NCBI GenBank assembly: GCA_029262315.1
Contig: JAJCZP010000071.1
Span: 32,169-96,168, forward strand
DNA: 64,000 bases
Reading direction: 5' to 3'
From: Deltaproteobacteria bacterium
GTDB taxonomy: Bacteria > Desulfobacterota > Binatia > UTPRO1
Below are positions 35,836-45,077 of the stretch, one piece after another. The translations under genes and the position numbers were made by a program. Each line of letters opens with the position of its first letter. Position 1 is the stretch's first letter. A model generated the notes under the pieces. It was not told the DNA's origin and searched no databases. It saw only the letters and a list, made by a program, of their open reading frames with translations.

Positions 35836-36133
35836 GAAGACGTATCGACACCAAATTTCCAGCACATGAGCGGCAGTTGCTATGCCCTCGCCACGCGTGC
35901 GGGCACCCGTTGCGAGTGGTCACAGCGTCCGCGCGTTGAGCGCGCGACCCGATGAGATCGTGCCTGCGACCCGCCATGACAGATTCGGTCCAGACGGGCC
36001 GCGCGCCTGGCAAACCGCAACCAGACCCGCGAGGAAATCCCTCGCGAACGCCTCCGACCAAGGCTCCGACGCCCCCAAGTGCCTGAACTTACGGCAGTTG
36101 ATCATGCCGATATGGCGGTCAATACTAGGATCC

Positions 36134-38302
36134 ATGAGTAACCTCACCGACCCCGCAGACCTCGCACGCTGGCTGGAGCTGGCAACCAAAGAGCGGAAAG
36201 GCGCCGACCCGGCCGATCTCACCTGGCACACGCCGGAAGGCATCGACGTCAAGCCGCTCTACACGCGCGCCGACGTGGCAAACCTCGACTTCGCGGACAC
36301 GATTCCGGGCGACTTCCCGTTCCTCCGCGGACCGCGGGCGACGATGTACACGGCACGCCCGTGGACCATCCGCCAGTACGCGGGCTTCTCGACCGCCGAA
36401 GAATCAAACGCGTTCTATCGCGCCAATCTCGCCGCGGGACAGATGGGGCTCTCGGTCGCTTTCGATCTCGCCACGCACCGCGGCTACGACAGCGACCATC
36501 CGCGTGTCGTCGGCGATGTCGGGAAGGCCGGTGTGGCGATCGACTCGGTCGAGGACATGAAGATCCTCTTCGACAAAGTTCCGCTCGACAAGATGTCGGT
36601 GTCGATGACGATGAACGGCGCGGTGCTCCCGATTCTCGCCAACTACATCGTCGCCGGCGAGGAGCAGGGCCTGAAGCACGAGCAACTGACGGGGACCATT
36701 CAGAACGACATCCTGAAGGAGTTCATGGTCCGGAACACCTACATCTATCCGCCCACACCCTCGATGCGGATCGTCGGCGACATCATCGAATACACCACCA
36801 AGGAAATGCCGCGCTTCAACTCGATCTCGATCTCCGGCTACCACATGCAAGAAGCCGGAGCGACCTGTGATCTCGAGCTCGCGTTCACCATCGCCGACGG
36901 GCTCGACTACGTGCGTGCCGCGCTCTCGAAAGGCCTCGACATCGATGCCTTCGCGGGCCGGCTGTCGTTCTTCTTCGCCATCGGCATGAACTTCTACATG
37001 GAGGTCGCGAAACTTCGCGCCGCGCGGCTCCTGTGGGCGACGCTCATGAAGAAACACTTCCAGCCGAAGAAGCCGACGTCCCTGATGCTGCGGACGCACT
37101 GCCAGACCTCGGGCGCGAGCCTGACCGAGCAGGATCCGTTCAACAACATGATTCGCACCACGGTCGAGGCCATGGCGGCGACGATGGGGGGTACGCAGAG
37201 CCTGCACACCAATTCGTACGACGAGGCGGTGTCGCTCCCGACCGACGCCGCGGCGCGCATCGCACGGAACACCCAGCTCGTGCTCCAGCTCGAGACCGGC
37301 ATCCCGCACGTCGTCGATCCATGGGGCGGCTCGTACTTCATGGAGTCGCTGACCCACGCGTTGGCACAGAAGGCCCTCGGTATCATCGAAGAGGTGGAGC
37401 GACTCGGCGGCATGACCAAGGCGATCGAGTCGGGCATGCCGAAGCTACGGATCGAAGAGACGGCGGCCCGCCGGCAGGCCCGCATCGACCGCGGAGAGGA
37501 CGTCATCATCGGCGTCAACAAGTTCCGCCTCGACGAAGAACCCGAGATCGACGTCCGCGAGATCGACAACACCGCGGTCCGCGAAGCGCAGGTCGCGCGC
37601 CTGAAAGAGGTCCGCGCGGCGCGCGACGAGGCCAAGACCCGTGAGACTCTCGAGGCCCTGACCCGCGCCGCCGAGTCCGGCAACGGTAATGTGCTCGAGC
37701 TGGCGGTGAACGCCTCCCGCGCGCGCGCCTCCGTGGGAGAGATCTCCGATGCCCTCGAGAAGGTCTGGGGCAGATATCAGGCGGAGGTTCGATCGATCTC
37801 GGGCGTCTACGGTGCGCAATTCGCCGAGGACGACGACTGGAAGAAGCTCCGCGCGGAGATCGAACAGTTTGCGAGCGATCACGGACGGCGCCCGCGCATG
37901 CTCGTCGTCAAGATCGGACAAGATGGTCACGACCGCGGCGCGAAGGTGATCGCGACCGCGTTCGCCGATCTCGGCTTCGACGTCGATGTCGGTGCGTTGT
38001 TCGCCACACCTGAAGAGGTCGCCCGCCAAGCCGTCGAGAACGACGTGCACGTGGTCGGTGTCTCGACGCAGTCGGGCGGCCACAAGACACTGGTGCCGCA
38101 GCTCGTCCAAGAACTCGCCGGACTCGGCGCGGGCGAGATCGTCGTCACCTGCGGCGGGATCATTCCAACGCGCGACTACGACTTCCTCGAGCAAGCAGGC
38201 GTCAAAGCGGTCTTCGGCCCTGGGACGAACATCCCCAAGGCGGCCCGCAAAGTGCTCGGGCTCATCGGCAAGCGGCCGCTGCAGAAGGCCGCCTCGCAGT
38301 AG
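36134..38302 (+). CDS. scpA: Methylmalonyl-CoA mutase, single-chain
   Basis: A 722-residue adenosylcobalamin mutase. The TIM barrel (1-560) has Tyr72 in [16 protein letters not shown], which favours methylmalonyl-CoA over isobutyryl-CoA, plus [16 protein letters not shown] and [14 protein letters not shown]. The C-terminal B12-binding domain has DGHDRG at 597-602, with His599 as the lower cobalt ligand. It converts (R)-methylmalonyl-CoA to succinyl-CoA. The length equals that of single-chain bacterial enzymes. The likely ATG has AGGA just before it. meaB follows, so the cofactor-editing partner is present. Confidence 0.95.
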   Translation: MSNLTDPADLARWLELATKERKGADPADLTWHTPEGIDVKPLYTRADVANLDFADTIPGDFPFLRGPRATMYTARPWTIRQYAGFSTAEESNAFYRANLAAGQMGLSVAFDLATHRGYDSDHPRVVGDVGKAGVAIDSVEDMKILFDKVPLDKMSVSMTMNGAVLPILANYIVAGEEQGLKHEQLTGTIQNDILKEFMVRNTYIYPPTPSMRIVGDIIEYTTKEMPRFNSISISGYHMQEAGATCDLELAFTIADGLDYVRAALSKGLDIDAFAGRLSFFFAIGMNFYMEVAKLRAARLLWATLMKKHFQPKKPTSLMLRTHCQTSGASLTEQDPFNNMIRTTVEAMAATMGGTQSLHTNSYDEAVSLPTDAAARIARNTQLVLQLETGIPHVVDPWGGSYFMESLTHALAQKALGIIEEVERLGGMTKAIESGMPKLRIEETAARRQARIDRGEDVIIGVNKFRLDEEPEIDVREIDNTAVREAQVARLKEVRAARDEAKTRETLEALTRAAESGNGNVLELAVNASRARASVGEISDALEKVWGRYQAEVRSISGVYGAQFAEDDDWKKLRAEIEQFASDHGRRPRMLVVKIGQDGHDRGAKVIATAFADLGFDVDVGALFATPEEVARQAVENDVHVVGVSTQSGGHKTLVPQLVQELAGLGAGEIVVTCGGIIPTRDYDFLEQAGVKAVFGPGTNIPKAARKVLGLIGKRPLQKAASQ

Positions 38303-38365
38303 CCGAGGGCGTTGCATGGACGCCCGCAGCGCGCGACACCTCGATCATCGAGCGAGAACAGCATC

Positions 38366-39406
38366 GTGAATCCCGCTGCTGTCGACGTGGAGACCCTCGC
38401 CACCGAAGTGCGCGCGGGCAACCGACGTGCGCTCGCGAAAGCGATCACGCTCGTCGAGAGTACCCGGAGCGACGATCAGCGCGCCGCACAGCATATGCTC
38501 GAGTTGCTGCTCCCGGCGACGGGTCGCGCCGCGCGCGTGGGCGTCAGCGGCGTCCCCGGCGTCGGCAAGAGCACGTTCATCGAGGCATTCGGTCTCCACC
38601 TGATCGAGACGGGCAAACGCGTCGCGGTACTGGCCGTCGATCCCTCGAGCGCGCGTACCGGCGGGAGTATCCTCGGCGACAAGACGCGCATGCCGAGGCT
38701 CTCGGTCGCGCCCGAAGCCTTCATCCGCCCCAGCCCATCGGCGGGCTCTCTCGGCGGCGTCGCCCGCCGCACCCGCGAGGCGGTGCTGGTCTGCGAGGCC
38801 GCGGGCCACGACGTCGTGCTGGTCGAGACCGTCGGCGTCGGCCAGTCGGAGGTCACGGTTTCGTCGATGGTCGATTTTTTTCTCGTGCTCATGCTGGCCG
38901 GCGCGGGTGATGAGCTCCAGGGCATCAAGAAGGGCATCATAGAACTCGCCGACACGATCGCGATCAACAAAGCCGACGGCGACAACATCGACAATGCCGA
39001 GCGGGCGGCCGGCGAATACCGAGGTGCGCTCCGACTCTTCCGCCATAGCACGCCAACGTGGGATCCCCCCGTCCTGACGATCAGCAGCCTCGAAGGACGG
39101 GGGATGGACACCCTCTGGGAAACGATCGAGAACCACCGCGCCTGCCTCACGGCCGCGGGCGAGTTGGAGCAGACGCGACGTGAACAGCAACACGCGTGGT
39201 TCTGGAGCATGATCGACGATGGATTGATGGGCCACTTCCTCGACCGTCCCGACGTGAAACGGCTGCTGCCGACACTGGAGGAGGGGGTGGCACAAGCACG
39301 TATCACGCCGACCCAGGCGGCGCGGCAGCTACTGGCGCTCCTCGATAGCGGCGCCGGAAGCGGCCACGAACCGATGCGGCGCCCGCGCCCCAAGCGCACG
39401 GGCTGA
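38366..39406 (+). CDS. meaB: MeaB/ArgK-type GTPase, mutase chaperone
   Basis: A 346-residue G3E GTPase with the Walker A SGVPGVGKST (61-70), switch segment VDPSSARTGGSILGDKTRM, the Walker-B region VVLVETVGVGQSE and the specificity NKADGDN. MeaB protects and reloads cobalamin on methylmalonyl-CoA mutase using GTP. It follows the mutase gene after 63 bases, which is the conserved operon order. A GTG start fits the family length better than an upstream TTG. Confidence 0.93.
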   Translation: MNPAAVDVETLATEVRAGNRRALAKAITLVESTRSDDQRAAQHMLELLLPATGRAARVGVSGVPGVGKSTFIEAFGLHLIETGKRVAVLAVDPSSARTGGSILGDKTRMPRLSVAPEAFIRPSPSAGSLGGVARRTREAVLVCEAAGHDVVLVETVGVGQSEVTVSSMVDFFLVLMLAGAGDELQGIKKGIIELADTIAINKADGDNIDNAERAAGEYRGALRLFRHSTPTWDPPVLTISSLEGRGMDTLWETIENHRACLTAAGELEQTRREQQHAWFWSMIDDGLMGHFLDRPDVKRLLPTLEEGVAQARITPTQAARQLLALLDSGAGSGHEPMRRPRPKRTG

Positions 39407-39452
39407 CGCGCGCGTTTCTTGCGGGCGTGTCGTGAACGAGTTATCGGGGGGC

Positions 39453-39797
39453 ATGGCCGACTCGTCGTGCATCTTCTGCAAGATCTGCGCTGGGGAGATG
39501 GAGGCCGACCGCGTGCACGAAGACGAGCACACGGTCGCGATCCGGGACCTCAACCCTGGCGCCCCGACCCATATTCTGGTCCTGCCACGGAAACACGTCG
39601 CGACCTTGAACGATCTGACCGAGGACGACGACGCACTAGTGGCGCATATCCATCGCACCGTCCGCACCGTCGCCGCCAAGGATGGTCTCACCGACTACCG
39701 GGTGGCCATCAACTGCGGGGCGGGTGCCGGCCAGAGCGTCTTTCACATCCATTTCCACGTCCTTGGCGGCCGCGCCCTGTCCTGGCCACCAGGCTGA
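39453..39797 (+). CDS. HIT-family hydrolase (HINT-like)
   Basis: A 114-residue histidine-triad protein. CIFCKI (Cys6, Cys9) opens the fold, HILVLPRKH is the nucleotide pocket, and the triad FHIHFH gives His98, His100 and His102. Family members hydrolyse adenosine phosphoramidates and acyl-AMPs. The MADSSCIFCKI start was preferred over a GTG seven codons upstream. It follows meaB by 46 bases. Confidence 0.9.
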   Translation: MADSSCIFCKICAGEMEADRVHEDEHTVAIRDLNPGAPTHILVLPRKHVATLNDLTEDDDALVAHIHRTVRTVAAKDGLTDYRVAINCGAGAGQSVFHIHFHVLGGRALSWPPG

Positions 39798-39945
39798 CCG
39801 ACCGCACCGCGCCGACATGGCGCAGATCCCCCGATGACGCGCCGCTTCGTGGCGCATCTTACGCTTGACCAGCATCGCCCCTTGCCACTAGTGTCACGCC
39901 TCCGCCCGACGTCGTGAACCTGTGAGAAACCCACCGAGGGACCCC

Positions 39946-40254
39946 ATGAGTGAGCGTAAGCTGAAGCTCGCCGACCTGAAGCAGCGTGCCCAGACCGAAT
40001 CCGCATTGCTTGCCGTTCGTTTGCCGGGAAAGACGATGGACGAGATTCGCGATGCCGCGCGCACGCTCAACATCCGCATGCGCGCACTCGTGCTGGCGCT
40101 GCTGAACGAAGGTCTCGACGCTTACGACGCGTCGCGGGCCGTCTCCAAGACCGCGTCGAAGGTCGCACCGAAGAACGGCTCCAGGACCGCGTCCCGGACC
40201 GCCTCCCGCACCGTGTCCCGTGCCACTCCGAAGAACGGCAGGCGGCGGCGCTGA
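39946..40254 (+). CDS. Ribbon-helix-helix-like protein with basic repeat tail
   Basis: A 102-residue basic protein. Residues about 17-55 (ESALLAVRLPGKTMDEIRDA, then NIRMRALVLALLNEG) have a strand-helix-helix pattern like ribbon-helix-helix DNA-binding proteins. The rest, from residue about 60, is Ser/Arg/Lys/Thr/Ala-rich with repeats of the form SRTASRTASRT and ends NGRRRR, resembling histone H1-type tails. A chromosome-organising or regulatory role is plausible but unproven. GAGGGA precedes the ATG. Confidence 0.6.
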   Translation: MSERKLKLADLKQRAQTESALLAVRLPGKTMDEIRDAARTLNIRMRALVLALLNEGLDAYDASRAVSKTASKVAPKNGSRTASRTASRTVSRATPKNGRRRR

Positions 40255-40315
40255 CACCGCGGACGCGTCCCCGGTCGAGTAGGCGTGACGTCGCGCGCTC
40301 TGCTAGGGTGAACCT

Positions 40316-41497
40316 GTGAAGTCGAGTTTCCGTCCCGCCCTCGTCAACGGTCCGTTCCAAGACTGCGCCCTCTACGTCGCCATGCGATGGCAGGGCGCGG
40401 CCGTGCTCCTCGACCTCGGCCGCATCGACCGGCTGAATCCCGACAACTGCATGCGCCTCACCCACGTCTGCGTCTCGCATACGCACATGGACCACTTCAT
40501 GGGCTTCGATCATCTGCTGCGGCTGACGCTGCCGCGCGATCGCCAGCTGACGTTCTGTGGCCCCCCGGGACTGATCGACAACATCGCCGGAAAGCTGGCC
40601 GGGTACACCTGGAATCTCACCGACTCGTACACATTCGCCATGACGGTCGTCGAGCGCCACGAGCGGCATCTCGCACGCACGCTCTTTCGCGCCAGCACCG
40701 GGTTCGCCCGCGAGCCGCTGCCCGACGTCCCCGCCGCGCCCGGCCACCTCGTCGAAGAACAGGCACTCCGTATCGACACCACCACGCTCGACCACAAGAT
40801 CCCATGCCTCGCGTTCCGGGTCAGCGAGGCTCGGCACCTGAACGTACGGCGCGACGTCCTCGACGCCCGCGGCTATCGACCGGGCGCGTGGCTTGCGGCG
40901 CTGAAGAACGCCGTCCGCAGCGAGACGCTCGATGACGCGATTGCCGTCCAGACCACGGATGGGATTCAGACGATTGCCGCGGAAGAGCTCAAGCGCGATC
41001 TCATCATCGACCAGCCCGGACAGCGCGTCGCCTACGTCGTCGACGCGCGCTTCGACCCCACCAACGCGCAGCGCATCGTCGACCTGGCGCGGGACGCCGA
41101 CGTCCTCTATTGCGAGTCGCGCTTTCTCGAAGAAGACCGTGACGAGGCCGACAAGCGCTACCACCTGACGGCGCGCCACGCCGGCTTTCTCGCACGCGCA
41201 GCGGGCGTGCGCCGGCTCGAGGTCTTTCACTTCTCCCCGCGCTACCAAGGCATGGCGGGCGCCTTCCGTGCCGAAGCGCAGGCCGAAATGAGCGGCAAGA
41301 CCCGACTCGAAGAGGACGAGCCCTGGACGGCCGCGCTGCTGTCCAAGCCCGCCGCTCCGCGCGCCGACATCGCCAGTGATGCCATGCCAACGGCGAGCGT
41401 ACCGGCACGTGGACACGGCCTCGAGCACGGAGGACCCGCTGGCCTCGCGGATGTCGGCAACGAGCCGAAGCGGCTGTCGAGTGGCGAACGTTCTTAG
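40316..41497 (+). CDS. RNase Z-like metallo-beta-lactamase-fold hydrolase
   Basis: A 393-residue protein with the metal-binding HTHMDH at residues 55-60 (HxHxDH) and further conserved residues in LDHKIPCLAF, YVVDARFDP and a late RHAGFLARAAG. Ribonuclease Z and related phosphodiesterases share this layout, but the tRNA-binding exosite is not evident, so the substrate is uncertain. The start is a GTG. The last 50 residues have no family match and overlap the next gene by 17 bases. Confidence 0.78.
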   Translation: MKSSFRPALVNGPFQDCALYVAMRWQGAAVLLDLGRIDRLNPDNCMRLTHVCVSHTHMDHFMGFDHLLRLTLPRDRQLTFCGPPGLIDNIAGKLAGYTWNLTDSYTFAMTVVERHERHLARTLFRASTGFAREPLPDVPAAPGHLVEEQALRIDTTTLDHKIPCLAFRVSEARHLNVRRDVLDARGYRPGAWLAALKNAVRSETLDDAIAVQTTDGIQTIAAEELKRDLIIDQPGQRVAYVVDARFDPTNAQRIVDLARDADVLYCESRFLEEDRDEADKRYHLTARHAGFLARAAGVRRLEVFHFSPRYQGMAGAFRAEAQAEMSGKTRLEEDEPWTAALLSKPAAPRADIASDAMPTASVPARGHGLEHGGPAGLADVGNEPKRLSSGERS

Positions 41498-41921
41498 CGC
41501 CCCCGCCCGCACCTTCCTCGCGCGGCACCGCATCGGGCATCTCGCCACCGCCGACGCCGCCGGCACCCCGCACGTGATCCCCTTCTGCTTCGCGCTCGTC
41601 GACGACACGCTGTATTTCGTCGTCGACAGCAAACCGAAGCGGCAGAAGGGCCTCGCAATCAAGCGCATGCGGAACATCGCCGAGAACCCCGCCGTTGCCG
41701 TCGTCGTCGACGACTACGACGACGACTGGACACGGCTGGCCTACGTGCTGGTTCGCGGGCGCGCTACGGTCGTGGGTGACGACGCCGTCCGTAGCCGTGC
41801 GCTCGACGCGCTGCGCGACAAGTATCCGCAGTATCGCACGATGGCCCTCGACGGCCCGGATCACCCCGTGGTCGCCATCACGGCCGAGGGCGCGCACTTT
41901 TGGCGCGCGAGCAGCGCCTGA
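41481..41921 (+). CDS. F420-dependent PPOX-class oxidoreductase
   Basis: A 146-residue split-barrel protein of the Rv0121 (TIGR03668) type. It has FLARHRIGHLATADAAGTPHV, then FVVDSKPKR and VAVVVDDYDDDWTRLAYVLVRGRA, all characteristic of that F420-linked family. It probably reduces a small substrate with F420H2. The start is a GTG within the end of the upstream RNase Z-like gene; an ATG ten codons earlier is possible. No F420 biosynthesis genes lie in this window. Confidence 0.78.
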   Translation: MANVLSAPARTFLARHRIGHLATADAAGTPHVIPFCFALVDDTLYFVVDSKPKRQKGLAIKRMRNIAENPAVAVVVDDYDDDWTRLAYVLVRGRATVVGDDAVRSRALDALRDKYPQYRTMALDGPDHPVVAITAEGAHFWRASSA

Positions 41922-41997
41922 GCCCCATCGGGCACTTGCATCGCCTCAACCCTTGGGCCATGGGACGCACAGTCCACGCGCGCCGAGGAGACGTGTC

Positions 41998-42678
41998 ATG
42001 CCCGATCCAATGCACCCCATAAGATTCCCCAACGAAACGGATGAGTACCGCGTCGCGCGCAACGAACTCCTGCGCGCGGAGATCGCGCTCCGCGAGCAAC
42101 GCGAGCAGGTCGCCGCGCTCCGCCGCACGCTGCCCCCGGGCGGTAAGGTCAAGGAAAACTATATCTTCGACGAAGCCGCCTCCGGCGGCGGCGTTGGCCA
42201 GACGACACTGTCCGACCTGTTCGCACCCGGCAAGGACTCGTTGATCCTCTACAGCTTCATGTATGGCCCCGAGATGAAGGCCGCATGTCCGATGTGCACA
42301 TCGTTCATCGACGGCATGGATCGCTATGCACGCCACATCACCGAACGCGTCAATCTCGCCGTCGTTGCCAAGTCGTCGTTGGCGCGGATCCGCGCCTGGG
42401 CGGACGAACGCGACTGGAATCGCGTGCGCCTCTTGTCGTCGGAGAGGAACGACTACAACACTGACTACGCGTCCCAAACACCGGACGGCAATCAGATCCC
42501 CGCGTGCAACGTCTTCATCAAACGCGACGATGGGATCTTCCATTTCTGGAACGCCGAGACCCTCTACGTCGCTGGCCAGGGACACCCGCGACACGTCGAT
42601 CTGCTATGGCCGATCTGGAACTTCTTCGACCTCACGCCGGAAGGCCGCGGCGAGTGGATGCCGAGCCTGAGCTACTGA
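41998..42678 (+). CDS. DUF899-family thioredoxin-like protein
   Basis: A 226-residue thioredoxin-fold protein of the DUF899 (AhpC/TSA-like) group: TDEYRVARNELLRAEIALRE at the N-terminus, then LILYSFMYGPEMKAACPMCTSFIDG with the CPMC pair in the active-site loop, and DWNRVRLLSSERNDYN. It may act in thiol-redox or heme-linked detoxification; the reaction is not established. GAGGAG precedes the ATG. The next gene starts inside its end. Confidence 0.85.
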   Translation: MPDPMHPIRFPNETDEYRVARNELLRAEIALREQREQVAALRRTLPPGGKVKENYIFDEAASGGGVGQTTLSDLFAPGKDSLILYSFMYGPEMKAACPMCTSFIDGMDRYARHITERVNLAVVAKSSLARIRAWADERDWNRVRLLSSERNDYNTDYASQTPDGNQIPACNVFIKRDDGIFHFWNAETLYVAGQGHPRHVDLLWPIWNFFDLTPEGRGEWMPSLSY

Positions 42679-43877
42679 GACACTCTCCGGACGACCTCCC
42701 GACGTTCCGCGCGGCCTGCACCCGGTGCTTGCGTCCGACGACGGGCTGCTACTGCGCGCATCTGCACCCGGTACCGAGTCGGACGCGCGTGGTGTTCTTG
42801 CAGCACCCGCGTGAGCGCCGCGTCGCCTTCGGGACGGCGCGCATGGCGCACCTGGCGCTCCCGAACTCTGAGCTCCACGTCGGCGTGGACTTCGATGATC
42901 ATCCGCGGGTGCGCGCGCTCGCGGCGGCACCGTACGGGGAGACCGTCGTACTCTACCCCGCACCGGACGCGGTGGAGCCGGAAGACCTCCCGAGAGATGC
43001 GTGCCGGAACCTGCTGGTCATCGACGGCACCTGGATCCAAGCCCGCAAGATGTTCGCGCGCAACGCGCTCGTGCGCTCGCTGCCTCGCGTCGGCTTCGCA
43101 CCGTACCTCCCGAGCCGCTATCGGATCCGACGTGAGCCGGCACCCCACTGTCGAGCCACGATCGAAGCGGTCGTCGAGGCACTCGAGCGCTTCGAGCACG
43201 ACGATACCAAATTTCGTCCGCTCTTGCGCGCGTTCGACCACATGGTCGAGCAACAGATCCACTACAAGGAACAGCAACCAAACCCCTACACCCGCGCGCA
43301 CAAACGTCAGCACCAGGAACGCGAGGATCCGATTCGACGCGAACTCCGCGAGCGGTTCGGCGACCTCGTCGTCGTCCATGGCGAAGCCAACGCACACCCA
43401 CGCGATGCCGACGTGCCTGGCGCGTCCGAACTGATCCAGCTCGTTGCCATGCGCCCGGCATCGGGCGAACGCTTCGTCGCCCTTCTCGCCCCGCGTCGCC
43501 CGCTCGCACCCTCGGCGCCCTGCCACCTGGGCCTCGACGACGCAAAGGTTCTCGGTGGCGAACCCGCCGCCACGGCGATGGCGCGTTGGCGTGCTTTCCT
43601 CCGCCCGCAAGACATTCTGTGTACGTGGGGATGCTACACGCTCGATCTCCTCCGCGCCGAAGGCGATGCCCCACATCCGAATCTCGACCTCCGAAGCGCC
43701 ACGGCCCGCTGGCTCGGCCGACGCACCGGCGGCGCCGATTCCGCGGCGCGGATGCTCGGGGCCAGGAGCGCCGACGCGCCGTGGACGCCTGGGCGGGCAG
43801 GCCATCGCATCGTAGCTCTCGCCCAAATCGTCGAGCGCGCCGCTCAACGACCCGCATCAGCGCTCACAGGTAGCTGA
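42654..43877 (+). CDS. DTW-domain tRNA-uridine aminocarboxypropyltransferase, with C-terminal extension
   Basis: A 407-residue protein. Residues 20-235 are the DTW domain: four cysteines (22, 25, 32, 34) for zinc, then VIDGTW at 122-127 with the DxTW signature. Family members (TapT) put a 3-amino-3-carboxypropyl group from SAM on tRNA uridine. Residues about 240-405 form an extra domain, longer than most family members, with GASELIQLVAMR and ILCTWGCYTLDLLRAEG, which vaguely resembles exonuclease-fold proteins but lacks their acidic motif. A GTG start overlapping the DUF899 end is most likely. Confidence 0.8.
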   Translation: MDAEPELLRHSPDDLPTFRAACTRCLRPTTGCYCAHLHPVPSRTRVVFLQHPRERRVAFGTARMAHLALPNSELHVGVDFDDHPRVRALAAAPYGETVVLYPAPDAVEPEDLPRDACRNLLVIDGTWIQARKMFARNALVRSLPRVGFAPYLPSRYRIRREPAPHCRATIEAVVEALERFEHDDTKFRPLLRAFDHMVEQQIHYKEQQPNPYTRAHKRQHQEREDPIRRELRERFGDLVVVHGEANAHPRDADVPGASELIQLVAMRPASGERFVALLAPRRPLAPSAPCHLGLDDAKVLGGEPAATAMARWRAFLRPQDILCTWGCYTLDLLRAEGDAPHPNLDLRSATARWLGRRTGGADSAARMLGARSADAPWTPGRAGHRIVALAQIVERAAQRPASALTGS

Positions 43878-45030
43878 GCCACCACTCGGGGCGACGTGCT
43901 TTCACTGCCGCAAACCACCGACAGGCGGGAAAGAGCGCCAGCACGACGGCGATCCAGAGCAGATACACGGATCCGAGCCCCACGCCGAACCCGGACGGAT
44001 ACATGAGGAACACGACGGCGATCTCGCCGATGGCGAATCCCTGCGCAACGCCGACGATGAGCGCCAGCGTGTGGATCACGTAGAGGTGCAGCACGTAGTA
44101 GAAGAACGGCACCCGTCCGATCGTGATGAGCGCCTCGACGATCCGCCCACGGGCGTGCTCGAGGACCCCAAGCATGGCCAGGGCTGGACCCACAGTCATC
44201 AACAGGAACTGAAGCGAGGGTGGATATTTCGTGAGGTCGAAAAAGCTCACGAGCGTCGGCACCAGGCTCGCGCCGATCTCCCACCCGCGAGGCTCGCCGT
44301 ACGCGTTCGGTAGTCGGAGCGCGATGAACGCGATGGCCAATGCCACGCCCCAGAGCACCAGCGTGCGCGGGCGCGACGGCTCTGGCGCGGCAAACACCGG
44401 ACCGAGCACGTAGCCGAGCGCCATGAGCCCGATCCACGGCACGAGCGGATAGCCGACAAAGGCCACGATCGTGCCGCCGATACTGAGCGGCCCTTGAATA
44501 TGGAGTAGGACCCACAACGGCGACGCGTCGGCGAGCGCCGGTTGCACGGAGTCGAGCAGGTTGTGGCCGAGCACCACGACCAGGCCGAAAACGGCGACGA
44601 GGCTCCGCGGCAACCAGACGAGGCCCGCCAACGCGATCATCGACACCCCGAGTGCCCAGAGGACTTGCAGCGGTAGCACCATCCGCTCGCCGACGTTGAA
44701 GTTCCAGGCGAAGGCCACCACGGTAAGCTCGATCACCACGAGCCAGAGACCCCGGGTGAGGAGGAAGCGCGCGGCCGCGCGCGGAGACCCCGTCTTGGCC
44801 CGATAGAGGTGCGCGCCGATCCCCGCGAGCAGCACGAAGGTCGGGGCACAGAAATGCGTCACCCAGCGCGTGAAGAAGAGCAGGCCTGCGGCCTCGGAAA
44901 AGTCGAGCATGGCGCCTCGCGGCTGCGTGAGCATGTCGCGCACGTGGTCGAGGGCCATGAGGACCATGACCAGCCCACGAAGCGCGTCGATCGACGCCAG
45001 GCGCGCCGCGGTCGGAGGTTGCGTCGGCAC
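43864..45030 (-). CDS. DUF1624/HGSNAT-like multi-pass membrane protein
   Basis: A 388-residue membrane protein with about ten helices. The N-terminus LASIDALRGLVMVLMALDHVRD and the helices containing HFCAPTFVLLAGIGAHLYRAK match the family of heparan-alpha-glucosaminide acetyltransferase-like proteins, where a membrane histidine transfers acetyl groups. FYYVLHLYVIHTLALI at the end also matches. An acyl-transfer role in the envelope is inferred. A GTG start is preferred; a TTG twelve codons upstream is possible. The 3' end overlaps the DTW gene by 14 bases. Confidence 0.72.
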   Translation of the reverse strand: MPTQPPTAARLASIDALRGLVMVLMALDHVRDMLTQPRGAMLDFSEAAGLLFFTRWVTHFCAPTFVLLAGIGAHLYRAKTGSPRAAARFLLTRGLWLVVIELTVVAFAWNFNVGERMVLPLQVLWALGVSMIALAGLVWLPRSLVAVFGLVVVLGHNLLDSVQPALADASPLWVLLHIQGPLSIGGTIVAFVGYPLVPWIGLMALGYVLGPVFAAPEPSRPRTLVLWGVALAIAFIALRLPNAYGEPRGWEIGASLVPTLVSFFDLTKYPPSLQFLLMTVGPALAMLGVLEHARGRIVEALITIGRVPFFYYVLHLYVIHTLALIVGVAQGFAIGEIAVVFLMYPSGFGVGLGSVYLLWIAVVLALFPACRWFAAVKARRPEWWLSYL

Positions 45031-45077
45031 GGGAACGCTCAATAGTAGGCTGCATTCCAGGGTCAAGGAGGATCACC

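Noticed and set aside
36080..36133. Possible cobalamin riboswitch before the methylmalonyl-CoA mutase gene
   Set aside because: No B12-box-like sequence or suitable structure is visible in the short leader.
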